A stretch of DNA of 34,601 bases. It comes from Opitutus sp. GAS368 (lineage in GTDB: Bacteria > Verrucomicrobiota > Verrucomicrobiia > Opitutales > Opitutaceae). Position 1 is the stretch's first letter. Each line of letters starts with the position of its first letter. The translations under genes were made by a program, and so were the position numbers. The stretch spans positions 1-34,601 of the forward strand of contig CAMBLN010000010.1 of NCBI GenBank assembly GCA_945868215.1, in the 5' to 3' direction. Shown one piece after another: positions 7,602 through 16,537 of this stretch. The notes beneath the pieces are model-generated. The model had not been told where the DNA came from and made no database searches. It saw only the letters and a program-made list of their open reading frames with translations.

Positions 7602-9770
7602 ATGCCCAACGAACTTGCCCACGAAAAATCGCCCTACCTGTTGCAACATGCCGCGAATCCGGTGGCCTGGCTGCCTTGGGGGGGGGCGGCGTTTGCGAAG
7701 GCGCGGGCGGAAGGGAAGCCGGTTTTTTTGAGCATCGGTTATTCGACCTGCCATTGGTGTCACGTGATGGCGCACGAGTCGTTTGAGAACGCGGAGATCG
7801 CGGCGATTTTGAACGAGCATTTTGTGTCCGTGAAAGTGGACCGCGAGGAGCGGCCGGATGTGGACAAGGTTTACATGGCGTATGTGCAGGCGATGACGGG
7901 GCACGGCGGGTGGCCGTTGTCGGCGTGGCTGACGCCGGACCTGAAGCCGTTTTACGGCGGCACGTATTTTCCGCCGGAGGACCGGCACGGGCGCACGGGG
8001 TTACCGTCGATCCTGCGGGCGATTGCGAAGGCGTGGGCGGAAGATCGCGAGCGGCTGGTCGCGGAGTCGGTGCGGGTGATCGATTCGCTGACGGAGTATC
8101 ATGAGTCGCGGCGGTCGGAGGCCGGGGCGGCGCCGGATCTGCACGATTCGGGCGGGGAGGCGTTTGAGAAGGCTTATCAGTATTTTAATGAAAACTTCGA
8201 TGCGACGAACGGCGGGTTTGGCGGTGCGCCGAAGTTTCCGCGGGCGTCGAACCTGGGGTTTTTGTTGCGGGCGGCGGTGATTCAAGGCGTCGAAACCGAG
8301 TCGGGGCGCGAAGGCGTGAAGATGGTGGCGGTGACGCTGCAAAAGATGGCGGGCGGAGGGTTGCACGACCATGTCGGCGGAGGGTTTCACCGTTACTCGG
8401 TGGATGAGGCGTGGTTTGTGCCGCACTTCGAGAAAATGCTCTACGACCAGGCGCAGATCGCGGTGAACGCGCTGGAGACGCACCAGGCGACGGGGGACGA
8501 ACGGTTCGCGTGGATGGCGCGGGATGTATTCAATTATGTGTTACGCGACCTGGCGGCGCCGGGCGGGGCGTTTTATTCGGCGGAGGACGCTGATTCGCTG
8601 CTGGCGCACGGGAAGCCGGAGCACGCGGAAGGGGCGTTTTATGTGTGGACGCGGTCGGAGATCGAGTCGGCGTTGGAGGCGGACGATGCGGCGCTGGTGT
8701 GCGCGCATTTTGGTGTCGCGGCGGAGGGCAACGTGCCGGTGCAGCTTGATTCGCACGGGGAGTTCACGGGGAAAAACATTTTGATGCAGCGGCAGCCGCT
8801 GGCGGCGACGGCACGGGGGCTGGAGCTCGCGCCGGAGGTGGCGGCGGAGCGTTTGGGGGCGGCTTTGGAGGTGATGCGGGCGGTGCGGGAGAAACGACCG
8901 CGTCCGCATCTGGACGACAAGGTGATCACGGCGTGGAACGGGTTGATGATCTCGGCGCTGGCGCGGGCGGCGGTGTCGACCGCGGGGTGTCTGGCGGACG
9001 TGCGCGACGGTTACCGGGCGGCGGCGGTGAAGGCGGCGGAGTTCATCGAGCGGGAGTTGTATGATGCGAAGCGCGGGGTATTGTATCGGAATTTTCGTGA
9101 CGGGCGCGGGGCGAACGAAGGGTTTGCGGAGGATTACGCGTATCTGATCGCGGGGCTGCTGGATTTATATGAGGCGACCTTTGATGCGCGCTGGCTGCGG
9201 TGGGCGGACGGGTTGCAGCAGGTGATGGACGCGTTGTTTTGGGATGCGGAGCACGGTGGGTATTTCAACTCGCGGGCGGACGATGCGGGCATCGTGCTGC
9301 GGTTGAAGGAAGATTACGACGGGGCGGAGCCCTCGCCGAATTCGGTGGCGGCGGGGAACCTCCTGGGGATGTCGGCGATGCTCCATGACGACGCGGCGCG
9401 GGAGCGGGCGTTGGGGACGATCGAGGCGTTGCGGGCGCAGTGGGCGAAGGCGCCGCATGCGTTGCCGGAGATGTTGTGCGCGATCGAACGGGCGCTGGAG
9501 CTGCCGCGTCAGGTGGTGATCGCGGGGGACGTGGCTTCGGCGGAGTTTCGTGAACTCGCGGATGTGTTGAGGGAAAAGGCGGGACCGCGGCGGGCGGTTT
9601 TGGCGACGCCGGGCGAGGATGAGGCGGGGCGGTGGCTGGCGGGACGGGCGCCTTGGCTGGCGGAGATGAAACCTGGGGCGGACGGACGGGTGCGGGCGTT
9701 TGTGTGCGAGCGGTTCAGTTGTCAGGCGCCGGTGGATACGGCCGAGGCGTTGCGGACGGTGTTGGGCTGA
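7602..9770 (+). CDS. YyaL/DUF255 protein: thioredoxin-like domain plus six-hairpin domain
   Basis: This 722-residue cytosolic protein opens with the classic family start [23 protein letters not shown]. The N-terminal domain is thioredoxin-like, with Cys50-His-Trp-Cys53 in [15 protein letters not shown], followed by [13 protein letters not shown] and [26 protein letters not shown]. The remainder resembles an (alpha/alpha)6 barrel of N-acylglucosamine-2-epimerase type, with [33 protein letters not shown] and [15 protein letters not shown]. The family is widespread (bacterial YyaL, human SPATA20) and its reaction is not established. Length matches the family (~680-720). ATG 7602 is preferred over the in-frame GTG 7590 because family members begin at MPNEL. 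It is divergent from the SHD1 gene. Confidence 0.93.
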   Translation: MPNELAHEKSPYLLQHAANPVAWLPWGGAAFAKARAEGKPVFLSIGYSTCHWCHVMAHESFENAEIAAILNEHFVSVKVDREERPDVDKVYMAYVQAMTGHGGWPLSAWLTPDLKPFYGGTYFPPEDRHGRTGLPSILRAIAKAWAEDRERLVAESVRVIDSLTEYHESRRSEAGAAPDLHDSGGEAFEKAYQYFNENFDATNGGFGGAPKFPRASNLGFLLRAAVIQGVETESGREGVKMVAVTLQKMAGGGLHDHVGGGFHRYSVDEAWFVPHFEKMLYDQAQIAVNALETHQATGDERFAWMARDVFNYVLRDLAAPGGAFYSAEDADSLLAHGKPEHAEGAFYVWTRSEIESALEADDAALVCAHFGVAAEGNVPVQLDSHGEFTGKNILMQRQPLAATARGLELAPEVAAERLGAALEVMRAVREKRPRPHLDDKVITAWNGLMISALARAAVSTAGCLADVRDGYRAAAVKAAEFIERELYDAKRGVLYRNFRDGRGANEGFAEDYAYLIAGLLDLYEATFDARWLRWADGLQQVMDALFWDAEHGGYFNSRADDAGIVLRLKEDYDGAEPSPNSVAAGNLLGMSAMLHDDAARERALGTIEALRAQWAKAPHALPEMLCAIERALELPRQVVIAGDVASAEFRELADVLREKAGPRRAVLATPGEDEAGRWLAGRAPWLAEMKPGADGRVRAFVCERFSCQAPVDTAEALRTVLG

Positions 9771-9779
9771 GCCGAGCCG

Positions 9780-9807
9780 CGCCTGCAAGCAGGCGGCCTA
9801 CCTTCGG
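9780..9807. repeat. REP-like hairpin (GCCTGC-AA-GCAGGC type)
   Basis: The unit GCCTGCAAGCAGGC (9781-9794) is followed by GG and CCTACCTTCGG. An almost identical unit occurs at 31791-31817 and a relative at 34505-34524. It lies 10 bp after the stop of the YyaL-type gene. The rest of the gap to 9998 contains no gene I can support. Confidence 0.65.
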
Positions 9808-9998
9808 CAAAGGGTGGGGTTAAAAAATGTAAAGCTGGCGAAAGCAAGGGGGAGCAGAAAGGCGGGGATGGCAGAAAACTTACACCCCCAGCCGGCAGCT
9901 GGACGGGTTGAGTGGATCGGGGATTGTCAATGGGCTGCGGAACGGCGCATAACATCATCAAGTCAGCATTTTCCCCGCCCCATTTTTTCCAACCAGTC

Positions 9999-10610
9999 GT
10001 GAAAATCCTCGCCGTAGAAGATGATCCGGTCGCCCGCGCGGTGCTGCACCAGGCCCTGTTGCGGCTGGGGCATGAAGTGATCGAGGCGAAGGACGGGGCG
10101 GAGGCGTTGCGGGTGTTGGAGAAAGAGCCGGTGCGACTGATCGTGAGCGACTGGATGATGCCGGAGCTCGACGGGTTGGGGTTGTGCCGGGCGGTGCGCA
10201 ACCGGGTGAACGCGGATTACGCGTATTTTATTCTGCTCACGAGCCGGGAGGCGGATGTGGACAACCAGCGGGAGGCGATCGAGGCGGGGGTGGATGATTT
10301 TCTGACGAAGCCGCTCGATTTACAGGAGATCTGGATGCGGTTGCGCGTGGCGGAGCGGATCTTGCGCTATGCGACGGAAGTGCGGCAGCTGGAGGCATTC
10401 CTCCCTATCTGCGGCTACTGCAAAAAAGTGCGCGACGACCAAAATTACTGGCAGCAGATCGAGAGTTACATCAACGAACGGACGGGCACGGATTTCAGCC
10501 ACTCGGTGTGTCCGGATTGTTACCAGCGCGTGGTCGTGCCGGAGTTGGAGAAACTGCGGGCGAGTTCGCCCGCCCCTGCAAACAAACCCCGTGTCGAACG
10601 AACGAATTGA
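9999..10610 (+). CDS. Response regulator with C-terminal Cys-containing domain
   Basis: This 203-residue protein has a receiver domain (residues ~1-120). The acidic pocket is EDDP near the start, the phosphoacceptor is Asp51 in VSDWMMPELDG, the switch residues are in ILLTSREA, and Lys lies in DDFLTKPLD. The C-terminal part is not a DNA-binding domain. It carries the motif LPICGYCKKVRDDQNYW ... YINERTGTDFSHSVCPDCY, a four-cysteine element seen attached to many signalling proteins, perhaps a metal site (inference). The start is GTG 9999, giving MKILAVEDDP; longer in-frame starts add a sequence without receiver character. The stop overlaps the slyX start by 20 nt, so the two are probably co-translated. 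No partner kinase is adjacent. Confidence 0.85.
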   Translation: MKILAVEDDPVARAVLHQALLRLGHEVIEAKDGAEALRVLEKEPVRLIVSDWMMPELDGLGLCRAVRNRVNADYAYFILLTSREADVDNQREAIEAGVDDFLTKPLDLQEIWMRLRVAERILRYATEVRQLEAFLPICGYCKKVRDDQNYWQQIESYINERTGTDFSHSVCPDCYQRVVVPELEKLRASSPAPANKPRVERTN

Positions 10611-10800
10611 TCGTCTGGAGGAGCGGCTGGCGTGGTTGCAGCGACATGTGGTCGAGCAGGACAAAGCCATGCTCGAAATGGCGGGGCAGCTGGACCGGCT
10701 GAAGGCGGAGCTGACGCGGTTGCGCCAGCGGGCGGAGACGGCGCCGGCGGGCGGGGAAGGAGAGCGAAACGCGGCGGAGGAGAGGCCGCCGCATTATTAA
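10591..10800 (+). CDS. slyX: SlyX family protein
   Basis: This 69-residue protein starts at GTG 10591. The first 50 residues form one coiled-coil helix: MSNERIDRLEERLAWLQRHV, then VEQDKAMLEMAGQLDRLKAE, the SlyX pattern. SlyX is a small cytosolic protein of unknown function, first named for lying near slyD in enterobacteria. The C-terminus is short and variable (PAGGEGERNAAEERPPHY). It overlaps the preceding response-regulator gene by 20 nt in another frame, which suggests translational coupling. Confidence 0.8.
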   Translation: MSNERIDRLEERLAWLQRHVVEQDKAMLEMAGQLDRLKAELTRLRQRAETAPAGGEGERNAAEERPPHY

Positions 10801-10818
10801 GGCGGGGGCGGAGCCGAG

Positions 10819-10832
10819 GACCTCGCGAGGTC
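10819..10832. other. 14-nt perfect palindrome between convergent genes
   Basis: GACCTCGCGAGGTC is self-complementary and its end overlaps the stop codon of the lipoprotein gene (TGA on the minus strand, 10831-10833). It lies 19 bp after the slyX stop. There is no T-run, so a terminator role is only possible, not shown. Confidence 0.4.
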
Positions 10833-11274
10833 AGGGGGTGACCAGGCCGGTGCCGGCGGTTTTCAGGGTGATCGTGTCGTTGTCACCGACGGTGACCTCC
10901 AAGGAGCTTTCGACGGAGGCGCGGAGTTGTCCGGGGTGCTTGGCGAGGTAGGCGCGGAGTTCGGCGGCGAGCTTGGGCGTGAGGGTGGCCGAGTGGGGGA
11001 CGCCGCCCAAGGGCGGGATGCCGACGGGGGTGCGGTCGTCGAGGCGGCCGATTTGGGTGTCGCCGAGATAGAGTGTGTGGGTTGAGCGGCTGACGACGAG
11101 CGGGGCGGTGTTGGGGTTGATGAATTCCAACTGGAGGGCGTAGGTGTCCGCGGAGGGCGTCAGGCTTTTGACGCGGAGGGCGGGGGAATCGAGGCGGCGT
11201 TCGGGCGGGGTGCCGCAGCCGGAGAGAATCAGAGCGAGCAGGGACAGGCAGGTGAGGGAAAGCAGTGAACGCAT
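10831..11274 (-). CDS. LEA type 2 / WHy-like lipoprotein
   Basis: This 147-residue protein has a lipoprotein signal peptide, MRSLLSLTCLSLLALILSGC, with lipobox LSGC and Cys20 as the probable lipidated residue. The mature part has the pattern of a water-stress/LEA_2 beta-sandwich: LRVKSLTPSADTYALQLEFINPNTAPLVVSRSTHTLYLGDTQIG, then a Pro-rich turn and a final beta region. Such domains are found in envelope lipoproteins of many bacteria and their role is unclear. It is convergent with slyX. The call rests on the NPN-type motif and length, so it is moderately sure; the lipoprotein nature is clear. Confidence 0.75.
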   Translation of the reverse strand: MRSLLSLTCLSLLALILSGCGTPPERRLDSPALRVKSLTPSADTYALQLEFINPNTAPLVVSRSTHTLYLGDTQIGRLDDRTPVGIPPLGGVPHSATLTPKLAAELRAYLAKHPGQLRASVESSLEVTVGDNDTITLKTAGTGLVTP

Positions 11275-11339
11275 GGGGGCATCAAAGGCGTTCGGGTGCG
11301 GGGTGCAAATGCGGAGACGCGGGCCGATCCAGGGGATTT

Positions 11340-11370
11340 TTAACCACGGATTACGCAGATGGGCACGGAT
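11340..11370. repeat. TTAACCACGGATT-type intergenic repeat
   Basis: The sequence begins TTAACCACGGATT and continues to GGGCACGGAT. It matches the copy at 26394-26425 except for a few bases in the middle. It lies upstream of the minus-strand lipoprotein gene and downstream of a small possible membrane-protein gene. Confidence 0.6.
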
Positions 11371-11407
11371 CAGGTGCCGTGAGGACGGGCGCGGAAGGCT
11401 CGGTCGT

Positions 11408-11563
11408 TTAGAAAAACGAGAGGGCCTTGGCGCTTTCGACGGCGACCCAGGCGAAACCGACGGCGGCGCCGATCATGACGACGGCGCGGGTGAGTTTTTG
11501 AAACTGCAGGCGGCGGTCGTGGCGGTCGGGATGACGGTGGCGGCTGCAACCCTGCACCGACAT
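11408..11563 (-). CDS. Possible small membrane protein, 51 residues
   Basis: Starting at ATG 11561-11563 this frame gives MSVQGCSRHRHPDRHDRRLQ, a basic head, followed by a single hydrophobic helix TRAVVMIGAAVGFAWVAVES and a short tail ending SFF. A basic N-terminus plus one membrane helix is a plausible small membrane protein, and no other gene explains this interval. The frame is open further upstream (to 11719), but that extension is Arg/Thr rich and looks non-coding. There is no convincing ribosome-binding site. I do not recognise a family. Confidence 0.35.
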   Translation of the reverse strand: MSVQGCSRHRHPDRHDRRLQFQKLTRAVVMIGAAVGFAWVAVESAKALSFF

Positions 11564-11933
11564 AAAGCTGGCAAACTGGCCGTTGCGCACGGGGGTGGTC
11601 CGCGTGGTGCGACGCGATCCCTGACCTCGAATGAAGGTCGGGAGGCGCAGAAAACGCAAAAATGTGGTCAGGGCGCGGAGCACGAAACGACCTTCGAGGC
11701 AAGACGCGCGGGGGTTCAAGAGGGAAGTGGGGAAACGGATACATTTTCACAGATGTTTGGCAGAGCGAGGGGTGAACGGACAGGCGGCGGAGACGTAGTT
11801 TGGCTTGTAAGGCGCGCGGAGGGGCGGTGGTGGTGCTTTCGTCTCCGAAGATGCCGCCGAGGATGCGGTGAGAGTTTGGGGTGGTTTTTACGCGGGGGAA
11901 CCGGCAATTGTTCCGGTTTCCAAGAAGACCGTC
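11564..11933. other. 370-bp stretch upstream of lysA without a supported gene
   Basis: I see no reading frame with protein-like composition here. A fragment GGCGCAGAAAACGCAAAAATG (about 11645-11665) resembles the 'CGCAAAAAGGCGCAAAA' sequence at 14373, a further intergenic repeat type. The lysA promoter must lie within or near this stretch, but no clear -35/-10 pair can be named. Confidence 0.5.
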
Positions 11934-13238
11934 ATGCACCACTTCACTTACGTCGGCTCCAACCTGCATTGCGAATCCGTCGATCTCGCCGAGATCGCCC
12001 GCCTTTACGGCACGCCGACCTACGTTTACAGCGCGACCACGCTGGCGGACAATTACACGCGGTTGGCCAACGGATTGACGGGGCTCGATGTGCAGGTGTG
12101 TTATGCGCAGAAGGCCAACGCGAACATCGCGATCCTGCGGCATTTCGCGAACCTCGGGGCGGGCTTTGATCTGGTGAGCGGCGGGGAAATCCGGCGTGTG
12201 CTGGCAGCGGGCGCGGACGTGAAGCGCAGCGTGTTTGCCGGCGTGGGCAAGACGGAGCCGGAGATCAAGCTGGCGCTGGAGAATGGGATTTTTGCGTTCC
12301 ACGTCGAGAGCGAGCCGGAGATCGCGCGCATCAATCATGTGGCGGGCAAACTCGGGATGAAGGCGCCGATCGCGATCCGCATCAACCCGGACGTCGATGC
12401 AAAGACCCACGCGAAGATCACGACGGGCAAGTCGGAGAACAAGTTTGGCATTCCGCTCAAATACGCGGCGGCCGCCTACGAGGCGGCGGCGAAGTATCCG
12501 AATATTTTCATCAAAGGCGTGCAGATGCACATCGGTTCGCAGCTGACGAGCGTGGCGCCGTTTGTCGAGGCGGTGACGAAGGTCGTGCCGTTTGTCGAGG
12601 AGTTGAAGGCGAAGTATGGCATCACGTATTTCTCGATCGGCGGCGGCATCGGCATCGTTTACCAGGATGCGCTGGCGAGCGGACAGCAGGCTTGGTGGGA
12701 CGCGCAGCCGGCGGAGACGCGGCCGATCACGCCGGAGGCTTATGGCGCGGCGTTGGCTCCGCTGCTGAAGCCGCTTGGGTTGAAGATCCTGCTGGAGCCG
12801 GGCCGCAACATGGTGGGCAACGCGGGCGTGTTGTTGTCGCGGGTGGAATATTTAAAGCGCGGCGAAGGGCGCAATTTTCTGATCATCGACGCGGCGATGA
12901 ACGATCTGGCGCGTCCGGCGATGTATGACAGCTACCACGAGATCGTGCCGCTTCACCGGGACAGCGGACGCCGCGCGTTCACGGCGGATGTGGTGGGGCC
13001 GATCTGTGAAAGCGGAGATTGTTTCGCCAAGCAGCGTCCGCTGCAGGAAATCGGCGAAGGCGAGTATATCGCGTTCATGAGCGCGGGTGCGTATGGTTTC
13101 TCGATGGCGAGCCGCTACAACACGCGCAATCTGGCGTGCGAAGTGTTGGTGAAGGGGGCGAGCTTTGAGCTGATCAACGCGCGCGAGACCTTCGAGCAGC
13201 AGATCGCGAACGAGAAGATTCCGGCGTTTTTGAAGTGA
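11934..13238 (+). CDS. lysA: Diaminopimelate decarboxylase
   Basis: This 434-residue enzyme catalyses the PLP-dependent decarboxylation of meso-diaminopimelate to L-lysine, the last step of lysine synthesis, in the cytosol. It has the fold-type III (alanine racemase-like) barrel. The PLP lysine is Lys60 in CYAQKANAN. The substrate/phosphate-binding GGGIGI lies near residue 240 and EPGRNMV near 288. The motif GPICESGDCF carries the catalytic Cys contributed across the dimer. The C-terminal beta domain ends with SAGAYGFSMASRYN. ATG 11934 gives MHHFTYVGSNLHCESVDL, a normal N-terminus; the open frame upstream lacks family sequence. gpsA follows after a 114-bp gap containing a long inverted repeat, so the two may not share a transcript. 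Confidence 0.97.
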   Translation: MHHFTYVGSNLHCESVDLAEIARLYGTPTYVYSATTLADNYTRLANGLTGLDVQVCYAQKANANIAILRHFANLGAGFDLVSGGEIRRVLAAGADVKRSVFAGVGKTEPEIKLALENGIFAFHVESEPEIARINHVAGKLGMKAPIAIRINPDVDAKTHAKITTGKSENKFGIPLKYAAAAYEAAAKYPNIFIKGVQMHIGSQLTSVAPFVEAVTKVVPFVEELKAKYGITYFSIGGGIGIVYQDALASGQQAWWDAQPAETRPITPEAYGAALAPLLKPLGLKILLEPGRNMVGNAGVLLSRVEYLKRGEGRNFLIIDAAMNDLARPAMYDSYHEIVPLHRDSGRRAFTADVVGPICESGDCFAKQRPLQEIGEGEYIAFMSAGAYGFSMASRYNTRNLACEVLVKGASFELINARETFEQQIANEKIPAFLK

Positions 13239-13255
13239 GGCGGAGTCGGAGTTTT

Positions 13256-13343
13256 TTAACCACGAAACACACGAACTACACGAAAGTCGGAGCTCGGATT
13301 TTGGACGTATTCTTTTCGTGTATTTCGTGTGTTTCGTGGTTAA
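13256..13343. repeat. Long inverted repeat of the TTAACCACGAAACACACGAA type
   Basis: The left arm 13256-13285 and right arm 13314-13343 are 30 nt each. They pair with a single mismatch around a 28-nt loop. The arm begins TTAACCACGAAACACACGAA. Translated in some frames it gives the spurious 'TTKHTKYTK' peptide often mis-annotated in genomes of this group. It fills the space between the lysA stop and the gpsA start, ending 9 bp before the gpsA ATG. Confidence 0.9.
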
Positions 13344-13352
13344 CCCGTCTTT

Positions 13353-14351
13353 ATGAATTTCGCCATCATCGGTGCGGGGGCTTGGGGGACGGCGTTTGCT
13401 GTTCATCTTTCGCGGTTGAATCACACGGTCACGTTGGTGCCGCGGCGGTTTGAGCAGGCGCTGGCGATTGCCTCTACTCGGGAGAATGCGGATTACCTGC
13501 CGGGGATTTCGCTGCCGCCGAGCATCCAACTCGGGCATGAACTCACGCCGGTGTTGATGGAGGCGGAGGTCGTCATTCTGGCGTGTCCGTCGCAGGCGTT
13601 GCGCGAGACGTGTGAACGCGTGAAGGCGAATCTCGGGCTGGCGACGCAGCTCAAGCTGGTCGTGTCACTGGCGAAGGGGTTGGAGTCGGGCACGCATTTG
13701 CGTCCGAGCGAAGTCATCGCGGCGGTGTTGCCGCAGGTGGCGGCGGGTTCGCTGAGCGGGCCGACCAACGCGGCGGAAGTCGCGCAGGGAAAGCCGGCGG
13801 CGATGGTGCTCGCGGCGACGAAGACGGATGCGTTTCTCGCGGAAGTGCAGGCGGCGTTAAGCGGGCCGACGCTGCGGGTTTACACGAGCGACGACGTGGC
13901 CGGCGTGGAGCTGGGCGGGGCGTTGAAAAACGTTTATGCGATCGCGGCGGGTTGCAGCGACGGGTTGAAGCTCGGGGACAACACGAAGGCGGCGTTGCTG
14001 ACGCGTGCGCTGGCCGAGATGGTGCGCGTGGGCGTGGCGCTCGGGGCGAAGGCGGAGACGTTTTACGGGCTCGGGGGATTTGGTGATCTCGTGGCGACGT
14101 GCACGGGTGCGTGGAGCCGTAACCGGACGTTTGGCCAGCACCTCGGCGAAGGGAAAAGTGCGGCGGAGTTGATCGCGGCGAGCAAGTCGGTGGTCGAGGG
14201 GTATCGCACGACGGAGTCGTTTTACGGGTTGTGCAAGGAACGCGGAATCGAGGCGCCGATCCTCGGGGAGATTCACCGGATACTGTATGCGGGCAAACCG
14301 CCGGCGGAGGCGTTGACGGCGTTGATGAAACGCGAATTGAAGCGCGAGTGA
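13353..14351 (+). CDS. gpsA: Glycerol-3-phosphate dehydrogenase [NAD(P)+]
   Basis: This 332-residue soluble enzyme reduces dihydroxyacetone phosphate to sn-glycerol-3-phosphate for phospholipid synthesis. The N-terminal Rossmann motif is [12 protein letters not shown] (residues 4-15). The second landmark is VVSLAKGLE, followed by [13 protein letters not shown]. The C-terminal helical domain contains the catalytic-lysine motif [13 protein letters not shown], the substrate motif [14 protein letters not shown], and [25 protein letters not shown]. Length and order are typical of GpsA. ATG 13353 lies 9 bp after the long inverted repeat, so that repeat is part of its leader or promoter region. Confidence 0.97.
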   Translation: MNFAIIGAGAWGTAFAVHLSRLNHTVTLVPRRFEQALAIASTRENADYLPGISLPPSIQLGHELTPVLMEAEVVILACPSQALRETCERVKANLGLATQLKLVVSLAKGLESGTHLRPSEVIAAVLPQVAAGSLSGPTNAAEVAQGKPAAMVLAATKTDAFLAEVQAALSGPTLRVYTSDDVAGVELGGALKNVYAIAAGCSDGLKLGDNTKAALLTRALAEMVRVGVALGAKAETFYGLGGFGDLVATCTGAWSRNRTFGQHLGEGKSAAELIAASKSVVEGYRTTESFYGLCKERGIEAPILGEIHRILYAGKPPAEALTALMKRELKRE

Positions 14352-14394
14352 GGCGATTGTCGGAGGGTGGGCCGCAAAAAGGCGCAAAAAAAGA

Positions 14395-14461
14395 GCCGTC
14401 CGGCGAATCGAGTCCCCCGCGCGCCGATAGGCGCGATGCGAGGTTTCGAAGGCCGGACGGC
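14395..14461. repeat. Inverted repeat with structured interior
   Basis: The 10-nt arms GCCGTCCGGC (14395-14404) and GCCGGACGGC (14452-14461) pair perfectly across 47 nt. The interior contains a second stem, GCGCC-GATA-GGCGC. A further imperfect hairpin (about 14467-14500, GAGCGCGAGCGA with TCGCTTCGCTC) and the tail GCGGCCTACGG follow. The element sits between convergent gpsA and the MFS gene. A similarly built element is at 26534-26606. Confidence 0.6.
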
Positions 14462-14527
14462 CGGGGAGCGCGAGCGAGTGGCGGACTGTCGCTTCGCTCG
14501 AAACGCGGCCTACGGGGCTGAGGAAGG

Positions 14528-15910
14528 TTACTCCATCTCGGCTTTGTGACTTTCCTTGAGGTAGATCGCGCCGATGACGGTGGTGGCGACGGCGATGGTG
14601 ATGGGGTAGGCGAGGCCGGCGTAGGGGTTGCCAAACTGGGCGACGAGACTCGTGGCGATGAGCGGGGTGAGTCCGCCGAAGATGCCGTTGCCGACGTGGT
14701 AGGGGAGCGACATCGAGGTGTAGCGGATGCGCGTGGGGAAGATTTCGACGAGGAAGGCGGCGATGGGTCCGTAGGTCATGGCGACGAGCGAGACCAGGAC
14801 GAAGAGGATCGCGACGATCATGATGTAGTTGAACATCGCGGCGGAGAATTCGCTGACGCCGTTGGCCCGGGCGGTGGCGATGATCTCGTTGAGGGGGGCG
14901 GCGAAGTGCTGGAGTCCGGCGAAGAGCGGGATGTAGAGGATGGCGGCGAGGGCCATGCCGCCGAGGATGACGGGCTTGCGTCCGATCTTGTCGGAGAGGC
15001 TGCCGAAGAGGACGAAGCCGGGTGTGCCGAGGACGAGGGCGATGGCGACGAGGAGCAGGGCGGTTTCGTAGGGAACTTTGGATACGGTCTGCAGGAAATA
15101 CATCGCGTAGAACTGGCCCGTATACCAAACGACGCCCTGGCCGGCGGTGGCGCCGAAGAGGGAGATGAGGACGAGGCGGCGGTTGGCGGGGTTGAGGAAG
15201 CTCTCCTTGATGGGATTGACGGCGAGTTTGCCGGCGGCCTTGGCCTTGGCGAAGAGGGGGGACTCCTCCATCTTGATGCGGATGTAGTAGGAGAGGCCGA
15301 CGAGGAAGATCGAGACGAGGAAGGGCAGGCGCCAGCCCCAGTCGTTGAAGGATTCGACGCCGATGAGGTTGCGGATCGCGAGGATCACGACGATGGCGAG
15401 AAGGAGGCCGCCGGTGGCGGTGATCTGGATGAAGCTGGTGTAGAAGCCGCGGTGGTTTTGCGGGGTGTGTTCGGCGACGTAGGTGGCGGCGCCGCCGTAT
15501 TCGCCGCCGAGGGCGAGGCCTTGCACGAGGCGGAGGAGCACGAGGCAGATGGGGGCGGCGATGCCGATGGTTTCGTAGTCGGGCAGGAGTCCGATGGCGA
15601 AGGTGGCGCCACCCATCAGGAGGAGGGTGAGGAGGAACGTGTATTTGCGGCCGACGAGATCGCCGATATGGCCGAAGACGATGGCGCCGAACGGGCGGAC
15701 GACGAAGCCGGTGGCGAAGGTGGCGAGGGTGAGCAGGAGGCCGGCGGTGGGGTTGTCCTTGGGGAAGAAGTGTCCGGCGATGATGGTGGCGAGGGCGCCG
15801 TAAACGAAGAAGTCATACCACTCGATGAGGGTGCCTGCGGAGGAGGCGGAGATGACTTTCCAGAGCGTGCGTTTGTCGGGGGTGGAGGGGGAAGCGTGGG
15901 AAGAACTCAT
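14528..15910 (-). CDS. MFS transporter, metabolite:H+ symporter (MHS) family
   Basis: This 460-residue inner-membrane protein has twelve predicted helices. MHS-family landmarks are clear: SSAGTLIEWYDFFVYGALA in helix 1, the loop motif GHIGDLVGRKYTF, RLVQGLALGGEYGGAATYVAEH in helix 4-5, the second-half loop GSLSDKIGRKPVI, and FPTRIRYTSMSLPYHVGNGIFGG near the end. Known family members (ProP, KgtP, ShiA) move proline/betaine, alpha-ketoglutarate or shikimate with protons; the substrate here cannot be told. The start is ATG 15908-15910 (MSSSHASPSTPDKRTLWKVI); an ATG seven codons upstream is also in frame. It is transcribed as a single gene; upstream lies a 180-bp gap to the next minus-strand gene. 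Confidence 0.92.
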   Translation of the reverse strand: MSSSHASPSTPDKRTLWKVISASSAGTLIEWYDFFVYGALATIIAGHFFPKDNPTAGLLLTLATFATGFVVRPFGAIVFGHIGDLVGRKYTFLLTLLLMGGATFAIGLLPDYETIGIAAPICLVLLRLVQGLALGGEYGGAATYVAEHTPQNHRGFYTSFIQITATGGLLLAIVVILAIRNLIGVESFNDWGWRLPFLVSIFLVGLSYYIRIKMEESPLFAKAKAAGKLAVNPIKESFLNPANRRLVLISLFGATAGQGVVWYTGQFYAMYFLQTVSKVPYETALLLVAIALVLGTPGFVLFGSLSDKIGRKPVILGGMALAAILYIPLFAGLQHFAAPLNEIIATARANGVSEFSAAMFNYIMIVAILFVLVSLVAMTYGPIAAFLVEIFPTRIRYTSMSLPYHVGNGIFGGLTPLIATSLVAQFGNPYAGLAYPITIAVATTVIGAIYLKESHKAEME

Positions 15911-16090
15911 TGTGGGGTGCGGCGACCCCAAAGGAAAAGATCAGGTTGGGCAAGCGCCGTGTAGGGCGGTGGTTCCGGAGGGGCGGCGGGTGGCGCTTAT
16001 GGAAGCCCGGAATGTGGCCGAAAGGGGTGACGATGCCGGTTTGGGCATGATCGAGGAGGGAATGAGCGGACGGGCGGGAATGCCGCGAAG

Positions 16091-16537
16091 TCAGGTTTTG
16101 GGCTGCTCGATGACGGTGACTTTGCCGTCGGTGAAGGTGATGCGGAGGATGGGTTGTTTGCGGTCGGTGTAGATCGGGCGGCTGACGGGTTCGAGGTAGA
16201 CGGTGGAGGCGCCGGTCTTGGGGTCGCGGACGACGACGCGGCGGAAACCGTCGTAGGCGTCGCCCTGGTATTCCTGCCAGTAGCGGTTGTAGATCCAGGT
16301 GGTGGTCGCGCCGGTGGCGGTGGTGGACTGGAGTTTTTCGTCGGGGTTGCCGACGGCGATGTAAACCATGTCGAAGGTGTCGCCGACGAGGATGGATTTG
16401 TTTTCGAGACGCGTGCGGGTTTCGGGGGAGAGCGTGGCGAAGACGTCGGCCTTTTGTTTGGCGCGGCGCTCGTAGGTGTTGCAACCGGTGAAGACGAGGA
16501 GCGCGAGCAGGGAGAGCAGGAGCGAGGGGAGACGCAT
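16091..16537 (-). CDS. Small lipoprotein of unknown function
   Basis: From ATG 16535-16537 this encodes 148 residues. The N-terminus MRLPSLLLSLLALLVFTGC has a lipobox (FTGC, Cys19). The mature protein begins NTYERRAKQKADVFATLSPE and contains KSILVGDTFDMVYIAVGNPDEKL, reminiscent of the helix-helix-strand pattern of SmpA/OmlA- or BLIP-like lipoproteins, where a 'G(x)T..V...G.P' motif is usual. It then has the beta-rich TWIYNRYWQEYQGDAY and TVYLEPVSRP. The fold assignment is an inference. The reading frame extends 20 codons upstream, but that part lacks signal-peptide character. The gene lies downstream of the palindrome at 16671. Confidence 0.7.
   Translation of the reverse strand: MRLPSLLLSLLALLVFTGCNTYERRAKQKADVFATLSPETRTRLENKSILVGDTFDMVYIAVGNPDEKLQSTTATGATTTWIYNRYWQEYQGDAYDGFRRVVVRDPKTGASTVYLEPVSRPIYTDRKQPILRITFTDGKVTVIEQPKT

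Noticed and set aside
13235-13453. Small open frame giving a 'TTKHTNYTK' peptide
   Set aside because: It is translation of the intergenic inverted repeat, a known source of spurious annotations.
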